Of a stretch of DNA of 64,000 nucleotides, positions 36,401 through 46,500 are shown piece by piece (the first letter of the stretch is position 1; each line of letters opens with the position of its first letter). Location: contig NZ_JAMXFA010000003.1 of assembly GCF_025370785.1 (NCBI RefSeq), forward strand, positions 241,783-305,782, in the 5' to 3' direction. The notes under the pieces are model-generated. The model was given only the letters and a program-made list of their open reading frames with translations. It was not told the origin of the DNA and made no database searches. The DNA is from Laspinema olomoucense D3b. Its GTDB lineage: Bacteria; Cyanobacteriota; Cyanobacteriia; Cyanobacteriales; Laspinemataceae. The position numbers and the translations under genes are program-made.

Positions 36401-39400
36401 TATGGGTTTTATGGGGTGCTGTTGTATGGTTCCTGGTCAGATATTAAGGGAGGCGATCGCAGTGGTGAACTCGCCTTACGGCTGCTAGAGCAATTTGACG
36501 ATAAAACCATGAAAGCGAAAGTAGGGGATTTAGTTTATGCCCATATCAAACACGCCAAAATTCCCCTCCAAGATACCATCGATCCCTTAAAAAATGCCTT
36601 TACTTATGGCCTCGAAACCGGGGATATTGAATGGGCAGGACACGCCGCCCTGCATTATTGCAATCATAATTTATTTCGAGGAGAACCCCTGGAGGCAGTG
36701 GCCGCCGAATCCGATCATTATATTGCTTGGATGGTCCAACTCAAGCTGGATTTTCATGTCCATTACGCGCGGATTTGGCGACAATTCATCCTCAACCTCC
36801 AAGGAGAATTACCCAATCCCTGCCTCTTGAGTGGAGACAGCTTTGATGAAGAAACCCTGCTCCCGATTTTGATTCAATCTAACAATACCATGTCGGTATT
36901 TGCGGCCTATCTGGCAAAAACCATCTTATGTTATTTATTTGGAGAATATGAACGGGCAGTTTATTATGCTGCTTTAGCAGAAAATTATCAACAAGGCGTA
37001 GTCGGGTTACTCAGCGTTAATGAACACAATTTTTACCAGTCTTTAGCCTTACTTGCTCTCTATCCCCAAGGGACACCCGCCCAGAAAATTAAAGGGTTGG
37101 CGCGGGTCCAACTGGCCCAGCAAAAAATGAAGCGATGGGCCTTACACGCCCCACAAAACTATCGGCATAAGTATGAATTGATTGAGGCGGAAAAAGCGCG
37201 GGTTTTAGGTCGAAAAGTGGCGGCGATGACCCATTACGATCGCGCCATCAAATCCGCCCGCAAATATGGTTACATTCATGAAGCGGCGATCGCCTGCGAA
37301 CGCGCCGGAGAATTTTATCAGCAACTCAATCTTGACAAAATCACCTCCACCTATATCACCGAAGCTTATTATGCCTATCTGCGTTGGGGGGCAACTCGCA
37401 AAGCCAGCGAACTAGATGCCAGCTATTCCAATTCCATCGCCCGAGGGAGTCTGGAGGGACAAGGAGGAGGGGGAGTCCTGAGCACCACCACCACCATTTC
37501 AACCACCACGGGTTCTCATGCAGGTTTACTCGATTTAACCGCCTTTGTCAAAGCCTCTGCTGCAATTAATGGCGAAATCGTCCTAGATAATCTGCTGAAA
37601 AAACTCATGAAAATTGTCATGGAAAATGCGGGCGCAGAAACCATCTCATTAATTTTAGAAACCAACAATAAACTCTATATTGAAGCCACCGGAACCACTC
37701 ACGAAACTGAGGTGATCATCGGCCAACATATCCCGGTGGAAAATAGCAGCCGCCTGCCCCTGACTATCATTAACTATGTCGCCCGGACTCAGGAATCGGT
37801 GGTGATTAAAGAGGCGATCGCCGAGGAACGCTTCATCCATGACCCCTATATTATCGACTATCAACCCCAGTCCATCCTCTGTGCGCCCATCGTTCATCAG
37901 GGCAAACTCATCGGTATTCTCTACTTAGAAAATAACATCACCACCGGGGCCTTTACTCCGGACCGCTTGGAAGTCCTCAAACTGCTCTCCTCCCAAGCTG
38001 CTATTTCCATCGATAATGCTCGCCTCTATACCAACTTACTCACCTCATCGGAAGAGTTAGAAACCAAAAATCGGGCCCTGCAAGACCTCGATGAACTCAA
38101 AGACGAATTTCTCGCCAGTACCTCCCATGAACTTTGCACTCCCCTGAATGGCATTATCGGGATTACCGAATCCATGTTAGATGGGGCCACGGGAGACCTC
38201 AGCGAACTGCAACGGGCCAATCTCTCCCTGGTTGTCTCTAGTGGTCAAACCCTGGCGCAATTGGTCCAGGATTTGCTCGACTTTTCCAAGCTCAAGCATA
38301 AAAATATCCAACTTGACCTAAAACCCTTGGGAATGCGAGAAATTACCAACGTCGTCCTCACCATTTGTCAACCCTTAGTGGGAGGGAAAACCCTGCAACT
38401 GGTGAATGCCGTGGGGAAAGATGTTCCCCTGGTGGATGCCGATGAAAACCGGGTCCAGCAAATTTTACATAATTTAGTCGGCAATGCCATCAAATATACA
38501 GATTCCGGGACCGTTGAAGTTTCGGCGACGGTGTTATCGGGACAAGAAGGACTGATGACAGAAGACGATGAAGGAGCAACAGAGGATGGGGGATGGAGTC
38601 GTGTGAGATATCCCCGTTCCATCCTCCAAGGAAGAGTGACTCGCCCTACCGTGGATGCGGAAAACCAACATTTATATTTAGCAATTACCGTCTCAGATAC
38701 GGGGATTGGGATTACCCAGAGTAAGTTAAGTCAGATTTTTGGACTGTTTGAGCAAAGCGATGGGGCCTCACTCCGCGCTTACGGGTCTGTGGGGTTGGGA
38801 TTGTCGATCGCCAAGCAACTGGTGGAACTCCATGAGGGTAAAATCTGGGTGGAGTCTGGAGTGGGAGAAGGGTCTCGGTTTACCTTTACCCTGCCCATCT
38901 CGGCGAACCAGGTTCAGAACCTGGAAATTGCCTTGCCTGAACCTTCGGAACCCGTTGTCACGGAAGAAGCACTCGCCCCAGTCGCCCTACCGATCGCCCC
39001 GGTGGAAGGGTGGCGGACCCGGAGTAATGGCGAGTTCCAAATTTTAATCGTGGATGATGAACCGATTAATTTACAAGTGCTGGTCAATCATTTATCCCTG
39101 GAAAATTATGCGATCGCCACGGCGAGTAATGGACCCGAAGCCTTAGCAGAACTGGAAAATGGCTTGCGACCCGATTTGATTTTGCTGGATGTGATGATGC
39201 CGAAAATGACCGGCTATGAAGTCTGTCAGCGGATTCGCGAAAAGTTCCCCGCCAATGAGTTACCTGTGGTGTTGTTAACCGCCCGAAATCAAGCCTCGGA
39301 CATGATGGAAGCCTTTGGCTCTGGGGCCAATGATTATCTGACCAAACCCATCTCCAAAAATGAGCTGTTGGCGCGGATTAAAATGCACATCCAATTGTCT

Positions 39401-40282
39401 AAAATTAACTTGGCTTATGCCCGCTTTGTGCCAAGAGAGTTTATCCAGTTCCTCGGCTATGACACCATTTTGGATGTGCAATTGGGGGATCAAGTCCAGA
39501 AAGATATGACTATTCTGTTCTCGGATATTCGCTCTTTTACCACCCTCTCGGAACGGATGTCCCCTCGGGAGAACTTTAACTTTATTAACTCTTATTTGAG
39601 TCGAGTGGGTCCGGTGATTAGAAACCATCATGGGTTTATTGATAAATATATTGGGGATGCGGTGATGGCGCTATTTCCCGATACCGCAGAAGATGCCATG
39701 CGCGCGGCGATCGAAATGCAAAAACAGGTGATGATTTACAACGTCCATCGCCAAAAGAGCGGCTATATGCCGATCGCCATTGGGATTGGCTTACATACCG
39801 GCAGCTTGATGCTGGGGACCATTGGCGAAGAACAACGCATGGAAACCACAGTGATTTCTGATGCCGTGAATTTGGCCTCCCGGATGGAAGGACTCACTAA
39901 ATTGTATGGCGCTTCTATCGTGATTAGCGGCCAAACCTTGATTCATTTAGATGACCCCACGAAGTACAATTATCGATTTTTAGGTAAAGTCCAAGTTAAG
40001 GGTAAAAAAGACTCGGTTGCAGTGTTTGAAGTGCTAGATTGCTATCCTCAAAGTTTGATTGAGACGAAGTTAGGCTCGCGGACTAAATTTGAGCGAGGCA
40101 TTGTTTTATATCAAGGGGAAAAATTTGCGGAAGCCCATCAATTGTTTAAAAAAGTCTTAGAAAATAACCCACAAGACCAAGCGGCGCGGTTCTACGTGGA
40201 GCGTTGCGAGTATTTCTTGAGACATGGCATCTCGAAAGTTTGGGAGGGGTTAGATCCGCTGAATGTCAATGAGAAATTATAA
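33494..40282 (+). CDS. Giant hybrid sensor: kinase-ATPase-GAF-histidine kinase-receiver-adenylate cyclase
   Basis: 2262 residues from ATG 33494 (TTG 33482 is possible). Order: Ser/Thr kinase domain 7-270 with HRDLHPLN near 129 (Lys replaced by His) and DFS in place of DFG; AAA/STAND-like ATPase with GYSGVGKS near 344 and LDDLHWAD near 472; helical TPR-like region 700-1300; GAF about 1365-1505; HisKA with His near 1541 in SHELCTPLNG (Arg of the usual LRTP changed to Cys); HATPase with NLVGNAIKY; receiver domain with LLDVMMP Asp near 1897; class III cyclase 2000-2155 with metal Asp in LFSDIRSFT and GDAVMALF, Lys in DKYIG and Asp in ISDAVNL, the adenylate-specifying pair. It ends in a TPR-like tail. 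It could convert signals into phosphorelay and cAMP. Confidence 0.95.
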   Translation: MTISLKGYTIIEKIYEGVNTIVYRAQRELDDQRVILKLLKAEYPTPEELAKLHHEYEITRNLNSSGIIKVYALETFEYNQLALVLEDMGGVSLKHYLTGIRLNLKEFLQIAIQLAEILGEIHNAHIIHRDLHPLNIIIQGKTQQVKITDFSISIVQKAVNPGAVEGTLPYMSPEQTGRMNRELDYRSDFYSLGVTFYEMLLGELPFKGTDPMEIVHAHLAKNPRPLTEVKPEIPRAVSNIVMKLLAKNPDERYQSAYGLKGDLLTCLTQLNESGKITKFALGTADLSGELLVSEKLYGRDRELALLQEAYWRIRRKAPVISAISGTDKTAELPSSSCEIVLISGYSGVGKSALLQAMHQPLIRQNGYFISGKFERYRSNIPYGGLIEAFQQLMRLILSESEDRITEWREQILLQLGKNGQVIIDLIPEVELIIGKQPPVPVLPPSESQNRLSVVFQKFLSVFTTQEHPLVLFLDDLHWADAASMTLLQAIVSASDRQCLLLIGAYPENEIDSPRHPLLPMIRRFQQSGVRVTTIALEPLNIECLNQLIADTLSCPTVRSRPLAELIHHKTHGNPFFVRMLLNSLIQDNLLVCNLSAGRWEWDLPRIEQLSITDNVVDLMVDKIQQLPESTQKALQVAACIGNIFYIDILALVNEKSLSATATDLQEAVQQGLILPVANTYKIPLIFGNEEPVALPVDNLVVAYQFLHDRVAQVAYSLISEERKQQVHLKVGKLLLKHCTAEEREEKLFEIVNHLNTGLSLIASQSETSKVAHLNFLAGQKAKTTMAYQNGVKYLSKALELLPEDSWISRYEFTLNLYNELIEAEYLVANYERANYLAQDALKNTRTLLEKIGIYEKKIQSYVSQNQMDKAINTGAMVLQLLGITMPKQPNQFHRIWGAIRTKWILKNKSLEDLAALPPMSNPEQLAAMRILVAMTPAAYISSVNMLHLVVYTMIDLCVKYGNSVLSAFAYGFYGVLLYGSWSDIKGGDRSGELALRLLEQFDDKTMKAKVGDLVYAHIKHAKIPLQDTIDPLKNAFTYGLETGDIEWAGHAALHYCNHNLFRGEPLEAVAAESDHYIAWMVQLKLDFHVHYARIWRQFILNLQGELPNPCLLSGDSFDEETLLPILIQSNNTMSVFAAYLAKTILCYLFGEYERAVYYAALAENYQQGVVGLLSVNEHNFYQSLALLALYPQGTPAQKIKGLARVQLAQQKMKRWALHAPQNYRHKYELIEAEKARVLGRKVAAMTHYDRAIKSARKYGYIHEAAIACERAGEFYQQLNLDKITSTYITEAYYAYLRWGATRKASELDASYSNSIARGSLEGQGGGGVLSTTTTISTTTGSHAGLLDLTAFVKASAAINGEIVLDNLLKKLMKIVMENAGAETISLILETNNKLYIEATGTTHETEVIIGQHIPVENSSRLPLTIINYVARTQESVVIKEAIAEERFIHDPYIIDYQPQSILCAPIVHQGKLIGILYLENNITTGAFTPDRLEVLKLLSSQAAISIDNARLYTNLLTSSEELETKNRALQDLDELKDEFLASTSHELCTPLNGIIGITESMLDGATGDLSELQRANLSLVVSSGQTLAQLVQDLLDFSKLKHKNIQLDLKPLGMREITNVVLTICQPLVGGKTLQLVNAVGKDVPLVDADENRVQQILHNLVGNAIKYTDSGTVEVSATVLSGQEGLMTEDDEGATEDGGWSRVRYPRSILQGRVTRPTVDAENQHLYLAITVSDTGIGITQSKLSQIFGLFEQSDGASLRAYGSVGLGLSIAKQLVELHEGKIWVESGVGEGSRFTFTLPISANQVQNLEIALPEPSEPVVTEEALAPVALPIAPVEGWRTRSNGEFQILIVDDEPINLQVLVNHLSLENYAIATASNGPEALAELENGLRPDLILLDVMMPKMTGYEVCQRIREKFPANELPVVLLTARNQASDMMEAFGSGANDYLTKPISKNELLARIKMHIQLSKINLAYARFVPREFIQFLGYDTILDVQLGDQVQKDMTILFSDIRSFTTLSERMSPRENFNFINSYLSRVGPVIRNHHGFIDKYIGDAVMALFPDTAEDAMRAAIEMQKQVMIYNVHRQKSGYMPIAIGIGLHTGSLMLGTIGEEQRMETTVISDAVNLASRMEGLTKLYGASIVISGQTLIHLDDPTKYNYRFLGKVQVKGKKDSVAVFEVLDCYPQSLIETKLGSRTKFERGIVLYQGEKFAEAHQLFKKVLENNPQDQAARFYVERCEYFLRHGISKVWEGLDPLNVNEKL

Positions 40283-41160
40283 TCCCCCTTTTTACCGTAG
40301 CAGCCCGGATTTTTGGGAATAACCTTGTAGAGTGTTCCAGACAGGGGGATGGAAACGCTCAGTTCCGAGGACGCCAGTGGAAGACTGAGCGCCAGGGGAC
40401 CAGAAAGCGGGTCTCTCGCTCAGGTGCATTACGGATGGCTACAGCGTGTGTCAAGAAACCCGGTTGCTACCCTTTGCGGTAGAAGTGCAGCCCTATTGGG
40501 GGAGGTAACCCACCAGACTGCAAGTTCCGAGAAGAATATACCCTTTGAGTTAGCCGATTAGGGGGGGTGATTTTATCGTGCTAGGTTTGGGGGATTTCCA
40601 TTTTTGGTACAATAAAGGTAGAGTTCCGTAAGCGGGGTTAATTTGTGGGCGAAGACTGTGCCACATCTCGTCCTGTCCTCATTCGCGAATCGAGGTGCGA
40701 TCGCCTCCGATTGGAGCAGAGGGGGGCGTGAGAAACCAATGGATTACCGGCACTGGCGTCAAGGTTATCCCGGGTGTAGGAGGGTAGGAGCACTTTCCAG
40801 GCGGAGTGTGAACGCCACAGGACAATCCATTGTCGAAACTGTCACTCTATTCCTCCAATTTTGGATGTAAACTCGACAAAATTAAGGGAGTTGGATTGAG
40901 GAAGACTGCAAAGCGCGGCGAGAGCAGCGCAAGGTGTAAAAGCCTTCCCTGAATCAAGTGGCTTCATCCACGGGAGGAAGCCTAAAAAAATCAGGGAATT
41001 TGCCGAGGTTTTTCCTAAATTTGAGTATTTCTAAGTCCTAACCCCAGGCAGATGAAAAATCCTGACCTTGGGAAAGATAATTAGAAATAGCAACTTAAGT
41101 AACAATAAAAAAGTCGAGGAATAAAAGAGGGTGCGTAACCTATCCCAGGAGATGATTGAG
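40283..41160. other. RNA-like non-coding region
   Basis: Rich in short perfect stems such as CGCTCAGT (40356-40363) with ACTGAGCG (40384-40391), and a hairpin ending GTGGCTTCATCCAC near 40960-40975 followed by GGGAGGAAGCC, which loosely recalls the right end of IS200/IS605 elements. Frames at 40349-40561 and 40643-40870 have no recognisable protein. A copy of AAGAAACCCGG lies near 40452. It may be remains of intron or transposon DNA. Confidence 0.35.
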
Positions 41161-41406
41161 ATGATGAATACCAAACTGATGAATACCAAACTGTTGAGTC
41201 TATTATTCGCCCTGCCCGTTCTGGTCACGACTGGCAGCAATACTTTCGCTAGAGATGGAATGTTAAAGTCTGCTGACCCTGGACTATTTTTAGGGCAGCA
41301 ATCGAATTCTGTGGTGACTCAAGAGGAGTCTAGGTCACAGGAACTCTTGGTGGCCGCTAGGGGGGAACAACCCGGAAAATGCGAGTTATTAGGGATTTGC
41401 AAATAA
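41161..41406 (+). CDS. Small exported peptide
   Basis: 81 residues from ATG 41161; AGGAG at 41147-41151 (9-base spacing) decides this start over a GTG at 41131. The signal peptide core LLSLLFALPVLVTTGSNTFA precedes a mature part of about 53 residues with two cysteines near the end (KCELLGICK) that could form a disulfide. A 15-base tandem duplication (ATGAATACCAAACTG twice) at 41164-41193 repeats MNTKL in the N-region. No family recognised. A bacteriocin-like, adhesion or stress peptide is possible but not shown. Confidence 0.65.
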   Translation: MMNTKLMNTKLLSLLFALPVLVTTGSNTFARDGMLKSADPGLFLGQQSNSVVTQEESRSQELLVAARGEQPGKCELLGICK

Positions 41407-41605
41407 GCTCCGAGCACGGGATCACGGTTGATTCACCCAGGAACAATCCATCGCTTCACCAGGAAGGGTAGAAATTTGAGCAGGAACCTAGGAAATCGGG
41501 ATAAACGGGGGCGATCGCACCCTGAATAAGTTTTCTCAGAACTAGGGCGAAATGACGGCGGTTTTTCAGATGCTTTAAACCTCGGAAACAGACAGTGAGG
41601 GGTGA

Positions 41606-41880
41606 GTGCGCCCTCCGGGATGTAGACCAGACGCTCTAATCCCGTTTAAATTGAGTTGAAAGCAATAAAAGCATGACGGTCTCTGGGGAGCGAATCATTG
41701 AAGGGACCTCTATTACCGGGCTTACCCGACTGCTCTTTTGAGGAAAGAGAAAGCGAGTTGTGGCGTGGAAGAAAGCCTCTACAGCTTGGAACCCAGGGGA
41801 ACAGAACTGAACCTGAATACCCGATCAGGACTCACCGTAGCTAACGGAGACTGAGCTAAGGGGAAACCCCGTAGGACATG
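41606..41880 (+). mobile_element. Probable 5' fragment of a group II intron
   Basis: Starts with GTGCGCC, the group II intron 5' boundary consensus. Continues as domain-I-like sequence with characteristic purine-rich joins (GAAAGCAATAAAAGC, GGAAAGAGAAAGCGAG, GGGGAACAGAACTGAACC) and small stems (CCGGGCTTACCCG, GGGGAAACCCC). No intron-encoded reverse transcriptase and no domain V follow before the next gene, so it is truncated. The call relies on remembered cyanobacterial intron domain I sequence. Confidence 0.45.
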
Positions 41881-42176
41881 GATTGACGATTCAAACCGTC
41901 ACATCAAAAACCGGGGTGTCTGGTCCAGATAGGTCACGAATTGATAGAGATTTGATGAGGAAACCCGGTATTCTGGCCGCTGTACCCATACCCCAGGGGG
42001 GTTGGTTTCTGCCCGGGAGTACAGCGAAGTAACTGGGGTAGGTACGGTCTTCCGGTGGAAAAACCCTGATGGGAAAAAAACCCATTTGCTGTTAATCTTA
42101 GAAGTGTTGACGTTTTCGGTTTTTCTTTCAGGGGATTAGTGGCTTCTACCCAGTTCAAAAACCAAGGGCAAGGGTG
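41881..42176. other. Spacer before the STAND operon
   Basis: No gene is supported; minus frames at 41891-42085 and 41934-42206 lack homology. A diverged GGAAACCCGGTATTCTGG repeat copy is at 41957-41974. The promoter of the ATPase/STAND operon should lie here. Confidence 0.4.
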
Positions 42177-43556
42177 ATGGAAATTAATTTGAGAAAATTT
42201 TATCAAGCGTGTAACCCCAGTAAGACGTTATCCATTGGAAATCCGGAGGATAGACCGTATTATATTGATTTCTCCGGGGTCCGAGGGGGTAAAATTATTG
42301 AGGAGTTGGGCCGAACCATTACCCGATTGTCTCCGGATATTCCCACTTGCCAGTTATTTACGGGACATATTGGTTGTGGGAAATCCACGGAGTTGTTACG
42401 GTTAAAGTCTCAATTGGAAGAGGCAGAATTTCATGTGGTGTATTTTGAGTCCTCTCGGGACTTGGAAATGGCCGATGTGGATATTTCTGATATTTTGCTG
42501 GCGATCGCCAGACAGGTGACGGAAAATCTAGCAGTCAGTGGAATTCCCCTGACCTCTAGCTATTTTACCAAGCTGTTTAAAGAAATTACGGAAGTCTGGC
42601 AAGCGCCTATTGATATTGACCCCTCGGCGGATTTAGCGATTTCGATCGCGCAAATTACCAGCCAAGCGAAAGAAAGTCCTAAACTGCGAACGCAGTTACG
42701 GCAATATTTAGAACCGCGTACCAGTGGGATTTTACAATCGATTAATGAGGATATTCTTTCGGCGGCAACTCAAGAGTTGCAACGAAGAGACAAACGGGGG
42801 TTAGTGGTGATTGTAGATAACCTCGATCGCGTGGATAATCGACCGTTACCCTCTGGGCGATCGCAAACGGAATATTTATTCGTTGATCGGGGTGAACAAC
42901 TTCGCAAACTTAAATGTCATTTAGTTTATACGATTCCCCTTTCTTTAATGTTTTCCCATGAATCCGAAGCGCTCAAAAGCCGCTTGGGGGCGGGGGTGGC
43001 CCCGAAAGTGCTGCCAATGGTGCCCGTACGATCGCGCGATGGGGAAGACTTTGAGGAAGGGTTAGAGTTACTCCGGCAAATGGTCCTGGCGCGGGCATTT
43101 CCTGAACTGACACCCCGAGAACGGCTAGACTTAATTACCCAAGTCTTTGATAGTGCGGAAACCTTAGACCGCTTGTGCCGGATTAGTGGTGGCCATGTGC
43201 GAAATTTATTGGGGTTGATCTATCGATGCTTACAACAAGAAGACCCGCCTTTTGGTCGAGAAACGATTGAAACTGTCATTTCGGAACGGCGGAACGACTT
43301 GGTACTGGCGATCGCCCCGACGGATTGGGAACTGCTCAATCAAGTGCATGATACCAAAAATGTTAGAGGCGAGGCCGCCTATCAACATTTATTGCGAAGT
43401 ATGTTTGTGTTTGAATACCGCGATCGCGACTCCGGTCGCTGGTTTGATATCAACCCCATTTTGGCAGAAGCCCAATCCAAAAAGGAAGCCCTCTCTTCGT
43501 CTTTTCCCCTGCCTAAAATCCCGAGTCGAGTACCCAAGACCCACGATGACGGTTGA
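42177..43556 (+). CDS. P-loop ATPase, partner of the STAND protein
   Basis: 459 residues from ATG 42177 (GTG at 42174 also possible), with AAGGG just upstream. Walker A is GHIGCGKST near 62-70 and Walker B is LVVIVDNLDRVD near 215-226. The downstream SGGHVRNLLGLIYRC segment near 345 resembles the sensor-2/winged-helix part of AAA+/STAND and KAP-like ATPases. The N-terminal QACNPSKTLSIGNPEDRPYYIDFS is typical of a cyanobacterial group of unnamed ATP-binding proteins. No membrane segment. It ends 3 bases before the STAND gene, so co-translation is likely and the two products probably act together. Confidence 0.88.
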   Translation: MEINLRKFYQACNPSKTLSIGNPEDRPYYIDFSGVRGGKIIEELGRTITRLSPDIPTCQLFTGHIGCGKSTELLRLKSQLEEAEFHVVYFESSRDLEMADVDISDILLAIARQVTENLAVSGIPLTSSYFTKLFKEITEVWQAPIDIDPSADLAISIAQITSQAKESPKLRTQLRQYLEPRTSGILQSINEDILSAATQELQRRDKRGLVVIVDNLDRVDNRPLPSGRSQTEYLFVDRGEQLRKLKCHLVYTIPLSLMFSHESEALKSRLGAGVAPKVLPMVPVRSRDGEDFEEGLELLRQMVLARAFPELTPRERLDLITQVFDSAETLDRLCRISGGHVRNLLGLIYRCLQQEDPPFGRETIETVISERRNDLVLAIAPTDWELLNQVHDTKNVRGEAAYQHLLRSMFVFEYRDRDSGRWFDINPILAEAQSKKEALSSSFPLPKIPSRVPKTHDDG

Positions 43557-43559
43557 ACC

Positions 43560-46500
43560 ATGATGAATCTACAGTATGACGACGCCGAAGTCAGGCGCAA
43601 TGAACAATCTTTAAAGGTTTTACACCGGGCAATTTCCTTTTCTCAAGGGCAGTTTTCCTTGATTTTGGCGCGGTGTAATTATGCTAGTTTGCGCGATCGC
43701 GTCACCGCAGACCTGCATGATTCCGTCTCTGTAGATATTCGAGAACTTCATCTGTCCACTTCGGTACGGACGCTTTACAAAACCATTCAAGATGAAATTG
43801 GCACAGAAGAACCCCAGGCATTAATGGTATTTGGACTCGAATCGGTCAGTCATTTGGATCGTCTGTTTATGGCTGCCAATCAGGTTCGGGAAGAGTTTAG
43901 AAAGCACTTTCCTTTTCCCATTGTATTTTGGGTGGATGACCGGGTTTTAAAGAGCTTTATTCGCGTGGCCCCCGATTTTGAAAGCTGGGCCACCAGTACG
44001 GAGTTTTCTCTTTCCACGCCAGCGGCGATCGAGACGATCGCGATCAGTGTTGATCGGGTGCTCTCCGAGGTGGTGGAACGGGGTTCCCTCAACTTTATTC
44101 CTAACTCAACTATTCTGGGACCCCGCAACTGCCTGGAGTTAGGATTTGCCAAACAAGAATTAAGCGATCGCCAGGTGCAGTTGGTTCCCGAACTGGAAGC
44201 CAGCTTACACTTTGTGCTGGGTCGGGATGATTATGCCAGCGATCGTCTGGATTTGGCCTTAAAACGCTATCACCAAAGCTTGGCCTTTTGGCAACAACAA
44301 ATCCCCCGTTCCTCCAGCTACAACGGTCAAAAAGATTCGATTGCTGGAGGCGATCGCCAGTCTATTCCCTTCATTCCCCTCACCTCTAGCCCCTCTCCCC
44401 TGATTTGGGAAATGCCACCCTTGCAGTATTACTTACAACAGGGAGTGGTGTTGTTTCACATCGGACTTTGTTACTGTCGTTTAGCACAACTGGATCAACC
44501 CCAGGAACAACAGCATTTACAAGAGGCCCGATATTATTTAGAAGAATGTATCCGGGTCTTTGAGGAGTCTCAGCATCCGGAATTAGTCGCCAAGTTTATC
44601 GGACAACTGGGCGAGATTTTGCAGCGGTTACAGGCATGGGATGCCTTATCCATTGTTGCCAAAAAATCGATTACCTTGCATCAACATGGCAAACCCCAGG
44701 AGTTAGCCCGGGATTATGGATTTTTGGCTGAGGTTGCCTTGCAGCAGTCCCAGTGGGAAAAAGCGCGGAACTTTGCCAAACGCGCCCTAGAGGTCCTCTC
44801 CCATGCCCCCAAGGTGCTGATTCCCCGGCCTCATGGGTTATATTTACTGCTGTTGGCCCGGGCTTTTGCTCACTTGGAGCAGGGGGAACAGGCGATTTCT
44901 CACTTGCACCTCGCCGAACAGCAGACCGATCCGCAGTATGACTTACAGTTATATCGCCGGATTTTAGAGGAGTTGCGATCGCTGTATTTTCAACAGTCGG
45001 AATATCTAAAAGCCTTTGAAATTAAGCAAAAACAGCGGGCAGTTGAGGCTCAGTTTGGCTTGCGGGCTTTTATTGGGGCTGGACGTTTACAAGCGCGACT
45101 CCACACTTTGAATCCCTCCTTGATGGTGAGTGCTCAACCCACTCATGTTCCGGTGGAAATTGCCACATCGGGACGGGAAGGGGATGTGAATCGCTTAATC
45201 GAACGCTTGGGTCGGAATGACTACCGACTCACGGTGATTCATGGTCATTCCGGGGTGGGAAAAAGTTCCTTGGTCCAAGCGGGATTAGTGCCGGTCCTCA
45301 AACAAACGGCGATCGCCGCTAGAAATGCCTTCCCGGTTCTTCTGCAAGTGTACACCGATTGGGTCACCGGCTTGAAGCAAGGCATCGAACGGGGACTAGA
45401 AGAGTCTGGATATGACCGGGATGACTCGGGACGATTAACAGGAAATACGACTCCTCCTCTGGATTTCAATACCCCTCAGTTCTCGGAGAAGGTTCAAGAA
45501 TTACTGACCGAATTGCATCGCAATAACGAGCGCAATTTACTGACGGTCTTAATTTTTGACCAATTTGAAGAATTCTTTTTTGTGGAAACTGACCCAGGTC
45601 AGAGACAGGAATTCTATCAATTCTTAAATGCCTGCGTTAATGTTCCCTTTGTCAAAGTAATTTTTTCTTTACGAGAAGATTACTTACATTATTTGCTGGA
45701 GTGCGAACGCCTGGGGAATCTGGAGGTGGTGGATCAAGATATTCTGAATAAAAAGTTCCGCTATTACCTGGGAAATCTCTCCCAGGCGAAAGCACGGCAA
45801 GTGATTGAAAGCTTGACCCAACGGGCTCAATTTTATTTAGAACCCGCCTTAATTGAGGAATTGGTTGAGGACCTGGCCGATCGCGTCGGGGAGGTGCGTC
45901 CCATTGAGTTACAAGTGGTCGGTGCTCAACTGCAAGCGGAGAACATCACCACCTTAGCGCAATATCGGCAATCCGGGCCGAAAGAGAAACTGGTGCAACG
46001 CTTCTTAGAAGAGGCGATCGCAGACTGTGGCCCAGAAAATGAATATACAGCCCGGTTGTTGCTCTATTTCCTCACGGAAGAAAGCGGCATTCGTCCCCTG
46101 AAAAAGCAAGCGGAGTTATTAGCCGATTTAACCCCGGAATTAGCGGTTAATCCTGATAATTTAGAAGAAATTTTAAAAATCCTGGAAAAGGCCGGGTTAG
46201 TGTTTGTGCTGCCGGAACTTCCGGAAAGCCGCTATCAGTTGGTTCATGATTATTTAGTGAAATTTATCCGAGAACAAGACCGCATCCAAGCCGGATTAAA
46301 AGGGTTACGAGAAAAAAACAAAGAATTGCAAGCGACGAATTTAAAACTCCATCAAGAGAAAGAAGTTCAGGCGCAATTAACCCAATCCAAGGAGCGAGAA
46401 AAGTGGATGCAGACCCAACTGAATTGGATCCTGGCGATTATGGTTGCGGGGTTTGGTTTGTTGAGTTGGCAAACCTTTTCTAAAAGCCTCAAGGCTGAGA

